Source: Ehretia macrophylla (Eukaryota; Streptophyta; Magnoliopsida; Boraginales; Ehretiaceae). From it: a stretch of 64,000 nt of DNA. A program made the translations under genes and the position numbers. The notes below the pieces were generated by a model. It ran no database searches and was not told the origin of the DNA. It saw only the letters and a program-made list of their open reading frames with translations. Positions within the stretch are counted from its first letter, which is position 1, and the number at the start of each line of letters is the position of its first letter. Location: positions 24,315,425 through 24,379,424 of the forward strand of contig CM075771.1 in assembly GCA_037974665.1 (NCBI GenBank), written 5' to 3'. Below are positions 8,782-21,719 of this stretch, piece by piece.

Positions 8782-11700
8782 GCTGCCCAGAATCAGGCTA
8801 TGCAGGCTCAGCTTCTGAATATTCAGGGTGGTAACCACGGGCGTGGTACCCTGAAGGACTTTTTAGGATATCACCCACCGAGATTTCAGGGGGAGCCGGA
8901 TGATAGGAAGGCGGAGGTATGGATTAGCAAGTTGGAGAAGATTTATGATCCACTTGGCTATACTGATGAGCAGAAAGTCTCTTTTGCCGTGTATTTGTTA
9001 GATGACGAGGCAGAGGAGTGGTGGCGCACGGTAAGGACTAGTTGGGCGGCACAGGGTATTCCTTATATTTGGGGTACCTTTCTGATGGCTTTCCGGGCAA
9101 AGTATGTCCCGAGGATTTGCAGGGAACGGAGAGAGGCCGAGTTTCTAGCCTTGGTCCAGGGAGATGCTACAGTGGCTCAATATGAGGCCACATTTACTCG
9201 ATTGTCCCGGTATGCACCGGAGTATGTGGTAGACGAGGAGCGGAGGACTCGCAGGTTTATGTTGGGGTTGCGGCCCGAGATTCAGGATGTGATGGCTCTG
9301 AATCGTTATGATATCTTCACTGAGGCTTTTGATGCAGCTTCTAGATTGGAGAAGAGGAAAGGGGATCAGATTGTCTCCAGTCAGCCTAGTAAGAGGCCGT
9401 ATCAGCCGCCGGGCCAGCAGGTTTTATATAGGCCTCCAGTACAACAGGTCGTCTACAGCCCACCTGCCCAGCAGGGTTCTTATAGGCCACAGGGTCAGCA
9501 GAGTTACTATCGGCCTCAGTTTCAACAGAGGCCATATCAGGTTCAGACTCAGTTTAGGCCAGCCCGATCTCAGGGTCAGTATAGGCCTAGTGTGGTGAGG
9601 CCTCAGCAGCAGGCTGTATCAGCTGCTTCTTCAGCTTCTGGTTATTCTAGGGGCAGTGCTAGTGCCACATCATCGCAGTGTAATTACTGCAAGCGCTCAG
9701 GGCATGTAGAGTCCGACTGCAGGGTAAAGGCAGGGACATGTTTGGGTTGTGGTAGCATCGATCATAGGGCGAAGGATTGCCCTAAGTATGCGAGGACTGA
9801 GGGTCGGGCAGCGACTCAGGGTTATCAGGGTAGGCCTACGGGCAGTGTACCACAGCAGCAGCGGGTTCAGGCTCGGGCTTATGCAGTTGACTTAGAGGAG
9901 ATGCCTGAGGAGACTGCAGTTGTGGAAGGTAACTTTCTTATACTTGATCAACTTGTTAAAGTGTTGATTGATTCTGGTGCTACGCATTCTTTCATTACTC
10001 CTGCTTGTGTGCAACGTGTTAAATTGCAACCTGAAAGATTGCCTTATGTGGTTGAAATTAGTACCTCTTTGACTGATAAGTATGTTACTGGCTTAGTATG
10101 TAAGGATTGTATAATACATGTTAAGGGGCATAATTTTCCTTCGGACCTTATTTTATTTCCTATCCGGGGGTATGATGTTATCTTGGGTATGGATTGGCTT
10201 TCTAAGTATGATGCCCAGTTGAACTGTAGAACCAAGGTAGTACAGTTTCGTTTGCCAGATCAGCCAGTAGTTGAGGTAGCGGGTAACCGGGGTGCTAAGA
10301 CGAGTTTTGTTATCTCAGCAACTAAAGCCGTTAAGTTGGTGAGTAAGGGGTGTTCGGGTTATCTAGCTTATTTGATCAACAAGCCATCTGATAAGCTACA
10401 GCTAGAGGAAGTCCCTATTATCCGGGAATATCCTAATGTATTTCCCGAGGAGTTGCCAGGATTGCCGCCAGATAGGGATATCGAGTTTGTGATTAATCTT
10501 GTTCCCGGTACTCAACCTATTTCTAAATCGGCATACCGGATGGCACCAGCTGAGTTGAAGGAGTTGAAGACTCAGTTACAGGAGTTGTTGGAGAAAGGAT
10601 TTATTCAGCAGAGTTCTTCACCTTGGGGAGCTCCTGTTTTATTTGTGAAGAAGAAGGATGGTACCTTGAGGTTATGTATTGATTACCGTGGTTTGAATCA
10701 GGTGACTATCAAGAATAAATATCCTTTGCCACTGATTGATGAGTTGTTTGATCAACTTCAGGGAGCCAAAGTCTACTCTAAGTTTGATTTGAGGCAGGGG
10801 TATTATCAGCTTCGGATTCGTACGGAGGATGTTCCGAAGTCTGCCTTCAGAACTCGGTACGGGCATTACGAGTTTGTTGTTATGCCCTTTGGATTGACTA
10901 ATGCACCGGCAGCATTCATGGATCTTATGCATCGAGTCTTTCAGCCGTACTTGGACCAGTTCGTGGTGATTTTTATTGATGATATCTTGGTCTATTCTAA
11001 ATCTGAATTGGAGCACGAGCAACATCTACGGCTTGTATTAGAGAAGTTGCAGGAGCATCAGTTGTTTGCCAAGTTCAGCAAATGTGAATTTTGGCTGCAA
11101 CGGATTTCTTTTCTTGGCCATGTTATTACACAGAGTGGTATTTCTGTAGATCCCACTAAGATTGAATCGGTGATGTCTTGGAAGCGGCCAGAGAGTGTTA
11201 CTGATGTCCGTAGTTTTCTTGGCTTGGCGGGTTATTACCGTAGGTTTGTCAAAGACTTCTCAAAGATTGCGGGGCCACTATCTAAGTTGGCTCAGAAACG
11301 GACTATCTTTAATTGGGACGAGAAGTGTGAGAGTGGATTTCAGGAGTTGAAAAAGAGGTTAACTACCGCTCCAGTACTTGCTCTACCAGAGGGGACCGAT
11401 AATATGGTCATTTACAGCGATGCATCCAAGGAGGGCTTGGGATGTGTTCTTATGCAGGATGGCCGAGTTATTGCCTATGCTTCTCGAAAGTTGAAGCCTT
11501 ATGAGGTGAATTATCCGACTCATGATCTTGAGTTGGCAGCAGTTGTCTTCGCACTGAAAAAGTGGCGTCATTATCTGTGGGGCAGTAAGTTCGAGATTTT
11601 CACTGATCATAAGAGTCTTAAGTATTTATTCTCACAGAAGGAGTTGAATATGCGCCAGCGGAGGTGGATGGAGCTTCTTGGAGATTATAATTGTTCTATC

Positions 11701-12192
11701 AATTATCTGCCTGGTAAGGCAAATGTTGTGGCAGATGCTCTCAGCCGGAAGGCTAGTATTTCTTGTTTGGCTGTCAAGAAGTGGGAGGTTCTTGAGGAGT
11801 TTAGTTATTGGAGACCAGAGTTCACTCAGGTTGGGGTGATGTGTTCACATCTCCGTATTCAGCCTTTATTGTTGTCTCAGATCAGGGAAGCTCAGCAACT
11901 TGATGTTAAACTTCAGAAGATCAAGGATCAGATCACGGATGATCAGTCTGACTTTAAAATGCATGAGGACGGTATTCTTCGGTTTCGGAATAGGGTTTGT
12001 GTTCCCGATGAACCGGGCTTGAGACGAGGTATTCTGGAGGAAGCTCATAATTCTAAATATACTATTCATCCTGGTGGAACCAAGATGTATCGGGATTTGA
12101 AGCAACATTACTGGTGGAACAACATGAAGAGGGGGGTTGCTCAGTTTGGGTCTAGATGTTTGACTTGTCAGAGAGTGAAAACCGAGCATTAA
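8782..12192 (+). pseudogene. gag-pol: P1 gag-protease-RT-RNase H-integrase N-terminus
   Basis: One open frame continues from the gag start to TAA 12190-12192. In order: retrotransposon gag domain ([21 protein letters not shown]), a Gln/Pro/Tyr-rich linker, CCHC knuckles [14 protein letters not shown] (9679-9720) and [14 protein letters not shown] (9739-9780), and an aspartic protease with DSG (Asp codon 9970). RT follows with [25 protein letters not shown] and FIDDILVYS (10972-10998). RNase H has [10 protein letters not shown], the HDLELAAV Glu and FTDHKSL. Integrase begins with its H-H-C-C zinc domain (12040-12175). Gag packages the RNA; pol makes and inserts the DNA copy. All catalytic residues that I checked are present. 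The TAA replaces the Gln found in C (EHQRPAG). Confidence 0.93.
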
Positions 12193-13446
12193 CGACCAGC
12201 AGGTTTGCTTCAACCGTTGGCTATACCAGAGTGGAAATGGGAGCATATTACGATGGACTTCGTCACTGGTTTGCCTAGATCACCGAGGGGTAATGATGCA
12301 GTTTGGGTTGTCGTGGATCGTTTGACGAAGACAGCTCATTTTATTGCCATGAGGTTAGGAGATGAGGTTACAAAGCTGACGGATCTCTATCTGGATCAGA
12401 TTGTTAGACTTCACGGTATTCCATCTAGTATTGTCTCTGATCGAGATCCTCGATTTACTTCTCGTTTGTGGGAAAAACTTCAGGAGACTTTGGGTACTCA
12501 GTTGAACTTCAGTACAGCGTATCATCCACAGACCGACGGTCAATCTGAGCGGACTATTCAGATTCTGGAAGATATGCTTAGGGCTTGTGTTCTGGACTTT
12601 GGGAAGAACTGGGAGAAACATCTACCACTTGCCGAGTTTGCCTATAACAATAGTTATCAAGCTACTATTGGGATGGCACCTTTTGCAGCTCTTTACGGTC
12701 GTAAGTGCCGTTCACCTTTATATTGGGACGAGGTAGGAGAGATGAAGACTATTGATCCGACTATCATGCCAGAACTTCTTGAGAAGATCGAGAATGTTCA
12801 GTTGATCAGGCAGAGAATGCTTACGGCGCAGAGTAGATTCAAGAGTTATGCTGATAAGCGTCGTCGAGACTTGGAGTTTGCAGTTGGAGATCGGGTTTTC
12901 TTGAGATTGTCTCCTCGAAAGGGGTTTGTTCGTTATGGTAAAGGTGGTAAGCTGAGTCCGAGATTTGTTGGGCCGTTTGAGATTACTGGCAGGGTTGGTA
13001 AGTTAGCATATCGGTTGGCTCTACCGGAAAACTTCTCTAATGTCCACGATGTGTTTCACGTGTCTAATTTGCGGAAATATAATCCGGATCCTTCTCATAT
13101 TCTTGAGCCAGAGCCGTTACAGCTTCGTGAGAATTTGACTTATGACGAGCGTCCGATTCGTATTCTAGATCAGATGGACCGAGAGTTGAGGTCGAAGAGG
13201 ATTCCGATGGTTAAGGTGTTGTGGAAGCATCACGGCATTGAGGAAGCTACGTGGGAGAGACGAGATCAGATGCAGCAGCAATACCCAGATCTTTTCCGTA
13301 CATCAAGTAAGAATTTCGAGGACGAAATTTCTATAAGGGGGGGAGAATGTGAAACCCCACTTTCTTGCTTATCTCGTTTTACGTATTTTACCTCGTTTTG
13401 CATGCATATGATCTGTTTATGTGCTATAGGACCTAGAAAGTTATAA
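12193..13446 (+). pseudogene. pol: P1 integrase catalytic core and chromodomain-like tail
   Basis: Same frame as the preceding segment. The DDE core shows Asp at 12256 ([12 protein letters not shown]), Asp at 12439 (VSDRDPRF) and Glu at 12547 (TDGQSERT). The C-terminal part has [21 protein letters not shown] and then [16 protein letters not shown] (13210-13257), resembling the chromodomain that targets such integrases to heterochromatin. The frame does not stop before the LTR: it runs through the polypurine tract and 33 codons of U3 to TAA 13444-13446. An internal ATG at 12205 is not expected to be a real start. Confidence 0.92.
13311..13347 (+). promoter_or_regulatory. P1 PPT-proximal hairpin and polypurine tract
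   Basis: The hairpin AATTTCG-AGGA-CGAAATT (13312-13329, G-U possible at the base) is followed by CTAT and the polypurine tract AAGGGGGGGAGAA (13335-13347), abutting LTR TGTG at 13348. In M1, C and D2 the arms read AATTGCG/CGCAATT, so G-C has become T-A with pairing kept. Here the sequence is also coding (N-F-E-D-E-I). Confidence 0.85.
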
Positions 13447-15789
13447 TTTTGATTTCAATACTTCTAATACGTGCTAAATGTGCATTCATGAAATTTTCAT
13501 CAAAAACGGAGTCAGAAATTTTATCGTCGATTTTTAGTGAATAGTGTTTTCGAAACACGTCCGCTATAATTTTGAAACTGGTCTTTTTAACCCTTCTAGA
13601 CCTAGTCCACGGACTTTAATAGACCTGTGTTTGATGAAAACGGTTTTAAAATCGGCTTAAGAATTTATTAGGGTTTTTACACCGACTTTTGCGAAAATCG
13701 AGTTTTAAGCCGACTCGGGTGGAATTCTTTGAATGTAAAACTTCTTGTCACCTAAAAATAACTCACTTGAGATATCTTGGGGGTTGCATAATTAATTTTA
13801 ACTTGGTGATCACTAAAATGCAATTAAAGACATTAAAAACACAAAATTACCTATTAAAATAACTTTGACTTTAATTAAATAATTGACCATTTAAGCTAAT
13901 GTCCTCAACACACACTCACACAACACAAAAACACCATCACACACACACACATTGCCGAGGGGTTGAGGGAGAAAAGAGAAGAAAGAAAACTCAAGCTTTC
14001 AATCCATTTTTTCAAAGAAAAACCTAGTTTTTGTCCGTGAAACTTCGCACCGACTTGGATTCTGCTTGTTGGGCACGCATTGCACGCATTCCTAGGCTTA
14101 TATCGCATCTAAGGTGAGAGAAAAATTCTAGATCTCAAAATGTCATTTTTGTGTTTTTGCGTATAAATGAAGATTGAACCGTTAGAATTGAAATCTGATG
14201 ATAGATTATTGCTCCTTGCATGCTAGGGATCATTATATACTAATACTACGAGTTTCTGTCGGATATAGCATAATTTTTATTTTCCGGGTATTTAATTTTG
14301 ATTAAAATGTTCAAAGTTGATTTAATTGAGTTGCGTTGCTCGAAATCGATTGCCGTCGATTTCTAAATACTTGATAATTACGTGTTAGCGCTGTTGTAAT
14401 GCCGAATTTTCGATTACATTGTTTGTGTGAAAATCCGGAAAATCCAGCCATGACGTCATAGGGTTTTAGGGTTATCGGGCATGTTTTGGAGGTGTTATGG
14501 TGGATTTCCGAGAGGGCTAATGTAGTAGGTTGAATGGGTGAGTGATAGGAACTGATTTGGCAATGTTTGGATTAGTAGATTGTAAGTTATGAATTTTAGA
14601 AGTTAGGTTGTCATTCTTTAATTTCTTGAACGATGCCTTAGATGGTTGGGTAGTGTTCGAGTGATGAATGGTGAGTTGTTGTTGAGTAATTTAGAGTTTA
14701 ATTATGAATATTATGCATGTCCGGTTAGATGGCCTACTTTGTCATCTAACTACGTTGTTTGATGTTTAATTTAATATTGATGTTATATTGATGTTATATT
14801 GATGTTATTGATTGATTATTATTGAATGCGGGAATCGGGCACTCTTGTTGCTGATCTCCCAATTGATTGATTGATTTATGCTTGCATGATGATTGATGAA
14901 TATGGAGCCTTGGTATGTGTGTGCCACCTCTCGGGCAGCGTCGGGCTGTCGGGTTGATAACGGCATGACTGCCATAGGCTACCCCCAGCTCGCATGACGG
15001 AGATGTCATGGAGGGAAGGGGATAGTGAGGTACCTCGGGTGCGTGAGTAATGGGGAGTTATAAGAAGAACGGTTGAGATCGTGATGGCGTTTGGAGCTAC
15101 ACCAAATAGAGTATCCTTATTGAATGGTCATATAGTTATGTGATGATAGCTTTATTTATGTTATTATTGTTGTTGTGTGTTTACTTGCTCAAAGGACTAA
15201 ATCCAAGGAGCGTAGTGAATACTGTCGAGATCTATCGGATCCTCACTGGGCTTATGTATATAAGCTCACTCTCTATTAATGCATGTTTCAGGTGTACTTT
15301 CACAAGATTACGGGTACGTGCCTCCTGAAGAGGAGAATGTGGAAAATGTGCCTTTTGTGGATGAGTCATATGTTCCCGAGTCTTATCCATGACTTTATGT
15401 TGTTAAATGTCTTGTATATTAGTTTAATAGACTTTATATGCTTTACGGTTCTTAATGTAATAGATATTGAAAAGATGATGAACCAAATGATGTTAACTTA
15501 GCGGTTTCCTTTTGTCTATGGTTAAATTGTAGTTGTGTCTCAACTTACTTTTGAAATGTATGATAAAGTTGAGGTATTGTATGTCATGTTGGAACGGAGG
15601 CGTATAACGAAGATGTTTTATTGTATAATATGGTTGTGTTGTATGTTGTTGTTGTATTGAGGAATTACGGGATGTATGATGTTTAATGAGGTTGGTTTAG
15701 AACCTCGGAAATCTGTTTACTGTCGTTATGCCGCCGAAATTCCGTTGCGTCCTGAATGATCGTAGGTGGGGTCGAGTTGGGGCGTGACA
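13348..15789 (+). repeat. P1 3' LTR
   Basis: 2442 bp, TGTGAAACCCCA to GGGGCGTGACA. Where it differs from the 5' LTR in the first 570 bp it usually agrees with the P2 LTR, so the 5' copy carries the derived states. Its first 99 bases are the end of the pol frame. Confidence 0.95.
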
Positions 15790-15792
15790 ACC

Positions 15793-18630
15793 TATAACAC
15801 CCCGATCCCTCTCGAGACCGGAAGTTCTATCAATCAATCTAATCACAACCCAAAACCAAACCCGGGCATAATTTTCAGGGAAAACGGACGGAGTCTCCCC
15901 TGTTTCTAGGCAAAATGTAAAACCCTATAACAGCATATAAGTGGACTAATACCATGTCCAAACATCCAACCACCTCAAGGCCATCCGAGTCTTGGTTCTC
16001 AACAACTAAACACAGCATATAAATATACATTTCCAGTTTAAAGCTAACCTATCTCTTTACATCTTTTACAAGAACATTCAAGCTTGATATTTAATCCATA
16101 CTAATCTACTGCACAAAATATACTATCATACCATTCTCACTCTTTTCTTTTAGATAATTACAAACATGCATCGGGTTAACTATACTACTGAATACATAAC
16201 TAACTTATCAATCTACCTCAACTACTTAGCTAGATTAAATTACATTTCTTTTAACAATAAATACATACAACATATGAACATACATCTTTACATCTTTGAC
16301 AGCTCAAGCCACAAAGCACGCAAGACAACTCTTCAAGCACGAACTAACACATATCCACAAACTTTTTAGCTAACAAGGCATTTCTTGAAATGTGGTGGTG
16401 AGGAATGAGTATACACAACACGTATACTCAGTGAGGGCGAGATAGATATCGAGTTGGAGAGAAAGAAGATCGTGCAATGCAAATAATCACAGTTAAGCAA
16501 TAAAGACAATAAGGAAACATTCAATACAAACAACAATACTATAAGCAATCAAGAAAGCATTAACACAACCCTTTAAAGCTATACCACACTCTGAAGGCTG
16601 TGGTTCACTCATACGAGCAATATACCATTTCACGAGCAATACATCAATCTCGAGCTTGATGTTTGAAAACGATGACAATAAGCGCGCATCCACCTTATAA
16701 CACCAGTTTGGAATACCCCGGAAGTATCCATCAATTCTACGACCCAAATCTCCCTGGGAGGCAACCCAAGTGAGAAAGGGAATAGCAGCAGAGCTAGAGC
16801 AACCAACACTGGCAACCCGAGGCTACCCAGAGAGGCCCATCACTCACACGCAAGACACTATGCAATGCAAGACTCGATACAAGGCAATAAACGAGCGATA
16901 GCACAACAATACAAACTAGTGACAACAAACGAGATAACAAGCAATCACAATCAATACTAGCATTCAACTAACTTTTCAAGCATAACAAGCAATAATAAGC
17001 AACAATAACAACATTTAAACAAGTAACGACAGTTCAAACATGAAAACAACAAATATCACTATTCAACCCCAACTTCCAAGGACAATTACGAGCAAATGAG
17101 CTACGGGATTAGGAAACCGATTTCACTACATTCACTGAGGCACTATAAGGCATGTTTCTATGTCTCTAAACTTCACTTTCTCACCCGAGACCCGAAAGTC
17201 CACCTACTGCGTTTGAACTATAGCTATGCTAACCGGTCATTCAATCAACGCCACAACAGCGCCAAAAGTGCTTCCATGCCCTCAATTACGAAACCCCCAA
17301 CTCAATTCGAGCACGGTCAACTTTTGGTCAAACGGCCCCTTTACGATTCTTCGTCTAATTCACAATTTTAACAAAGGCCGATCCGTTATTATTTCACCTT
17401 TTAGCTTTCTATCACTAATGGCACCTATCCAAATCAATCAATCGCAATTTGGTTCGAAATCCAAAATTCTAGGGTTTACTATTCATAATTCACTATTCAT
17501 GTTCTTCCACAATTTCAAATACGCCGTTTCAACCGTAAAAATTACTAAATAACTAACAAGAAATGCTCTACGAACCATAAGCAAGCTATTTCAAGAAATA
17601 ACAGGCATTATAACGCGATAAATATCAAATCTGAAAAATTGACTCAAAAATCAAATTCATATTAAAATGCACAAAAGCGTGAAAACCCTCACATAGATTG
17701 AAGACCAAGACCCGCAATGACCTGAACCACGACCCCCGAGCAATTCCATGCATAATTGTAGAAGAAAATGCAAGAAAATCTTTTTTCTTTTTCTCCCCTT
17801 GAAGCTTCGGCCATGGCTAGGACAAAATGGTCATTTGGCATTTTGTTTTGTTTGATTTTTGCATTGTTTTATTATTTATTAGGTGACAAGGGGCATTTTG
17901 GTCATTTGCAAAATCAAACTTAAGTTAAAATTGGTCAATTAAGCTTATTTTGATGCTATTTAATCCAAATCAAGTTAGAGCAATGCAATTTTAATGAAAA
18001 CCGACTAAAACTAGCTAATTTAAACTAGAAACATTATTTTCGAAATCCAATGAATATTTTTCCAACTTTCATTTTCGAAATGCTACGATCGAACGGTCCA
18101 TAATCGATCGCTAATAAAGTGATAAGCAATAATATAAAACTTTAATTCTTTGAAAAGTAGAATGGTAGAATAGTTTAAAATTCACTCTGGCTCGAAGTTA
18201 CTTTCCTCATTTATTTGAAACCCGAGTGATTTTAATGCAAGACAATTAAAACCGATTACTAAAATAATCAAAAGATTCAAAATAATCAATATTTATTTAA
18301 AAATATTTAATTTAACTATTTCTAGAATATTTTCCAAGAATTATGAAACTAGTGTGAAGATACAAGAGAATTAGTTAACATAAACACGTAGTCAGATGCA
18401 ACTAAATGCTAATATCTAAAATGGCACTTAATCGAACACAAGTAAATAAATCTAATTACTATAAACAATAAAAATAATTGATAATCTTTAGTTAATCAAT
18501 ATAAAAATTATTGAATGTTTTTTTTTAGAAGAAATCTCAAAATAGTACAAAAATAGATGTTTAACTAATTAAACACTCAACTAAATGCGGTTAGATGCCA
18601 TTAAATGCATGCCAGGTTCGGGTTATCACA
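15793..18630 (-). repeat. M1 5' LTR
   Basis: 2838 bp, minus orientation, same layout as 1581-4418 with scattered differences. Its first two bases on the plus strand (ta, 15793-15794) are shared with the P1 target duplication. Hairpin at 16406-16430. The outer end is followed by the M1 target duplication ggtca at 18631-18635. Confidence 0.9.
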
Positions 18631-18635
18631 GGTCA

Positions 18636-18883
18636 TGCCTGAGTCTGAGTAGGCCCTGTGAAGCTCTGAGTCTGCCTCGGCTATTGACTCTGGCCCACAG
18701 AAACAGTCTGCCTCTGAAACCCCTGACTCTTAGATTGGTACTGTCGTTTACTCGACTGACTAGACTCAGCCAACACATCTGCCTTGCGTTTCTCATAACT
18801 GGATGCAGCCCTGACTACTGCAGCATAATTAGGATAATCATTCGCAGACAGATTAAGCATAATATCATTTCTCAACCCCATAA
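18636..18883 (-). pseudogene. gag: M0 gag, middle segment
   Basis: On the minus strand this encodes GLRNDIMLNLSANDYPNY then AASSYEKRKADVLAESSQSS and a Gln-rich linker, the C-terminal part of the retrotransposon gag domain. TAG at 18681-18683 and TGA at 18633-18635 interrupt it. S1 separates it from the upstream gag segment and M1 from the zinc-knuckle segment at 1-1575. Confidence 0.85.
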
Positions 18884-21719
18884 TGTGATAACCCGAACCC
18901 GGCATGCATTTAATGGCATTTAACTACATTTAATTAAATGTTTAATTAGTTAAATCATCCATTTTTGCACTATCTTGATATTTGTTTTAATAGTATTCAA
19001 ATAATTTTTATATTGAATAACTTAAAAGATTATTACCTAATCCTATTATTTATAGTAATTGGATTTATTTTCTTCTTTGTAATTAAGTGTCATCTAAAAT
19101 GTTAGTGTTTAATTGCATTTGATTACGTATTTATATTAACTTGTTTTTTTTTGTATCTTAGCATTAACTTCATAATTCTTTAAAATATTCTAGAAATAGT
19201 TAAATTAATTATTTTTTAATGAATATTGATTATTTTGATTGTTTTGATTATTTTAATAATCGATTTTAATTGTCTTGTATTAAAATTACTCGGTTTTCAA
19301 ATAAATGGGAAAAGTAACTCCGAGCCGGAGTGAATTTTAAACTATTCTACTATTCTACTTTTCAAAAATTATAGTTTTATATTATTGCTCATCATTTGAT
19401 TAGCGATCGTTTATTGACCGTTCGATCGTAGCATTTCGAAAATGGGAGTTAGAGAAATATTCTTCGGACTTAGTGAAAAATGTTTTTAGCTTAATTTAAC
19501 TAGTTTTAGTTGTTTTTCATTTAATTGCATTGTTTTTAACTTGAATTAGACTAAATGCTAATTAAATAAGCTTAATTGACCATTTTAACTTGAGTTTTGA
19601 CTTTGCTAAATGACCATTTTGCCCTTGAGGCTTTGTCATCTTTTAAATAGCCAAAAATCAATAAAATGATCATAAAAACAAAAGCCAAAATACCCCATTT
19701 GTCCCCCCCTTTGGCCGAAGCTCCCAAGGAGGAAAAGAAATGATTTTTCTTGCATTTTTCTTCTACAATCGTGCGTGGAATTGCTCAGGGATCGTGGCTT
19801 GGGTCCTTGTGGGTCTTGGTCTTCAATCTCTGTGAGGGTTTTCACGCTTTCGTGCTTCGAATTTGATTTTTGTTTCAAATTTTTAGATTTGATATTTAAT
19901 GCTTTATAATGCTTGAAATTGCTTGAAAATGCCTCTTTAGGGTTTGTAGAGCATTGCTTGTTAGTTATTTAGCGATTTTTACGGTTAGAAATGCAAATTG
20001 AATTTAGGCAAGAATGTGAATAGTAAAAATGAATAGTAAAATCCTAGAATTTCAGATTTTTGATCCGAATTGCGATTTCTTGATTTGGATAGGTCCCATT
20101 AATGATAAAAAGATAAAATGTGCAATAAAAACAGATCGGCCTTTTTTAAAATTAGAAATTAGACAAAGAAACGTAAAGGGGCCATTTGACCAAAAGTTGA
20201 CCGTGCTCGAATTGAGTTGGGGGTTTTACTATTGAGGGCATGGAAGCACTTTTGGCACTGTTGTGGCGTTGATTGAATGACCGGTTAGCATAGCTGTAGT
20301 TCAAACGCAGTAGGTGGACTTTCGGGGCTCGGGTGAGAAAGTGAAGTTTAGTGATATAGAAACGTGCCTTGTAGTGCCTAAGTGAATGTAGTGAAATTGG
20401 TTTCCTAATCCCGTAGCTCGTTTGCTTGTAATTGCCTTTGGAAGTTAGAGATTGAATAGTGATATTTGTCGTTTTCGTGTTTGAACTACTGTTACTTGTT
20501 TAATTAGTGTTCTTGTTGCTATCAATGATAGTTATGCTTGAAAAGTTAATTGATTGCTATTATTAATTGTAAACGCTTGATATCTCACTAATCTGTACTT
20601 TCGTGTTATTGCTCGTTTATTGCTTGTATCTAGTATTGCATTGCATAAGTGTCAGGCACGTGAGTGATCGGCCTCTCTGGGTAGTCTCGGGCTGCCAGGG
20701 TTGGTTGCTCTAGCTCCGTGTCCTATTCCCATTCTCGCTAGGGGTACCGCCCTGGGAGATTTAGGTCGTAAATGTGTCGTGGTACTTCCGGAGTACACCC
20801 AGTGGGTGTTATAAGGTGGTTGCGCGCTTATTGTCATCGTTGTCAACATCAAGCTCGAGATTGATGTATTGCTCGTGAAATGGTACACTACTCGTATGAG
20901 TGAACCGTGACCTTCAAAGTGTGGTATAGCTTTGATTGGTTGTGTTAATGCTTTTATTAATTGCTTATTGTATTGATTTTTTATATTGATTGCTTACTTG
21001 TCAGATATATTGCTTAACTGCCTTATTTGCATTGCATGACTTTCTTTCTCTCCACCTCGTTATCTGTCTCACCCTCACTGAGTATACGTGTTGAGTATAC
21101 TCACTCCTCACCACCACATTTCAGGAAATGCCATGTTAGCTGGAAAGTTCATGATTATGTGAAAGTTCGTGCTTGAAGAGTTGTCTTGCGTGCTATGTGG
21201 CTTGAGTTGTCAAATATGCAAAGATGTATGTTCATGTGTTGTTTGTATTTAATGTTAAAAAGGAATGTAATTTAAGTTTTACTAGGTTATTGAGGTGATT
21301 TGAAAAGCTAGTTTATGTATTCAGTTAGTATAGTTTAATTTCATTGCATGTTTGTAATGTCCAAAGGAAAAGAGTTAGAATGGTATGATAGTCTATTTTA
21401 TGCAATAGGTTAGTATAGTTTAATTGCCAAGCATGAATGTACTTGTCAAAGATGAGAAGAGATAGGTTAGCTTTTAAACTAGAAATGTATATTTACTTGT
21501 GCTCGCTCGTTGAGAACCAAGGCTCGGATGGCCTTGAGGTGTTTGTATGGTTGGACACGGTGCTAGTCCACTTATATGCTATCACAGGTTTTTGCATTTT
21601 GCCTAGAAATAGGGGAGACTCTGTCCGTTTTCCCTAAATTTTATGCCCGGGTTTGGAATTGGGTTGCGATTAGATTGATTGATAGAACTTCCGGTCTCGA
21701 GAGGGATCGGGGTGTTACA
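18884..21719 (+). mobile_element. S1: solo LTR of the M1 family, inserted in M0 gag
   Basis: A 2836-bp LTR from TGTGATAACCCG to GGGGTGTTACA in plus orientation, with no PBS, polypurine tract or interior. Flanked by cataa (18879-18883) and catga (21720-21724), a 5-bp duplication with one mutation. The gag frame (...KMQRFIM / GLRNDIM...) is continuous across the site. It carries a donor-like CTCT|GTGAGG at 19832, a GC-rich block (20650-20830), a hairpin at 21079-21103 and the acceptor ATTTCAG ending 21124. Solo LTRs arise by recombination between the two LTRs of an element. Confidence 0.92.
21079..21103 (+). other. conserved LTR hairpin, S1
   Basis: Arms TGAGTATAC/GTATACTCA, perfect 9 bp, 7-nt loop; the acceptor-like AG is 21 nt downstream. 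Confidence 0.75.

Larger units (their letters stand above)
5909..15789 (+). mobile_element. P1: Tekay/Del-like chromovirus (Ty3/gypsy)
   Basis: Nearly complete element: 5' LTR 5909-8352, PBS 8360-8371, gag-pol in one frame from 8623 to 13446, polypurine tract 13335-13347, 3' LTR 13348-15789. The 5-bp target duplication accta is at 5904-5908 and 15790-15794. It entered M1 two bases inside the outer end of the M1 5' LTR. Two in-frame nonsense codons (8779-8781, 12190-12192) and no frameshift make it the best-preserved element here, but it is not functional as read. Clade call rests on polyprotein order and the C-terminal chromodomain-like segment. Confidence 0.95.
1581..18630 (-). mobile_element. 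M1: non-autonomous LTR retrotransposon, interrupted by P1
   Basis: Two LTRs of equal length (1581-4418 and 15793-18630, each 2838 bp) flank an interior of only about 1.5 kb (4419-5906). The PBS (5893-5904) and polypurine tract (4419-4433) show minus orientation. A 5-bp target duplication, ggtca, lies at 1576-1580 and 18631-18635. The target is the gag gene of M0. The interior has no protease, RT or integrase, so it must have depended on enzymes from another element. The LTRs differ by roughly 2% over the first 600 bp that I compared. P1 was later inserted at the junction of PBS and 5' LTR. Confidence 0.9.

Noticed and set aside
10044..12621. Minus-strand ORFs under P1 gag-pol (for example 10672-11025, 11866-12246)
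   Set aside because: Antisense shadows of the polyprotein frame with no domain.
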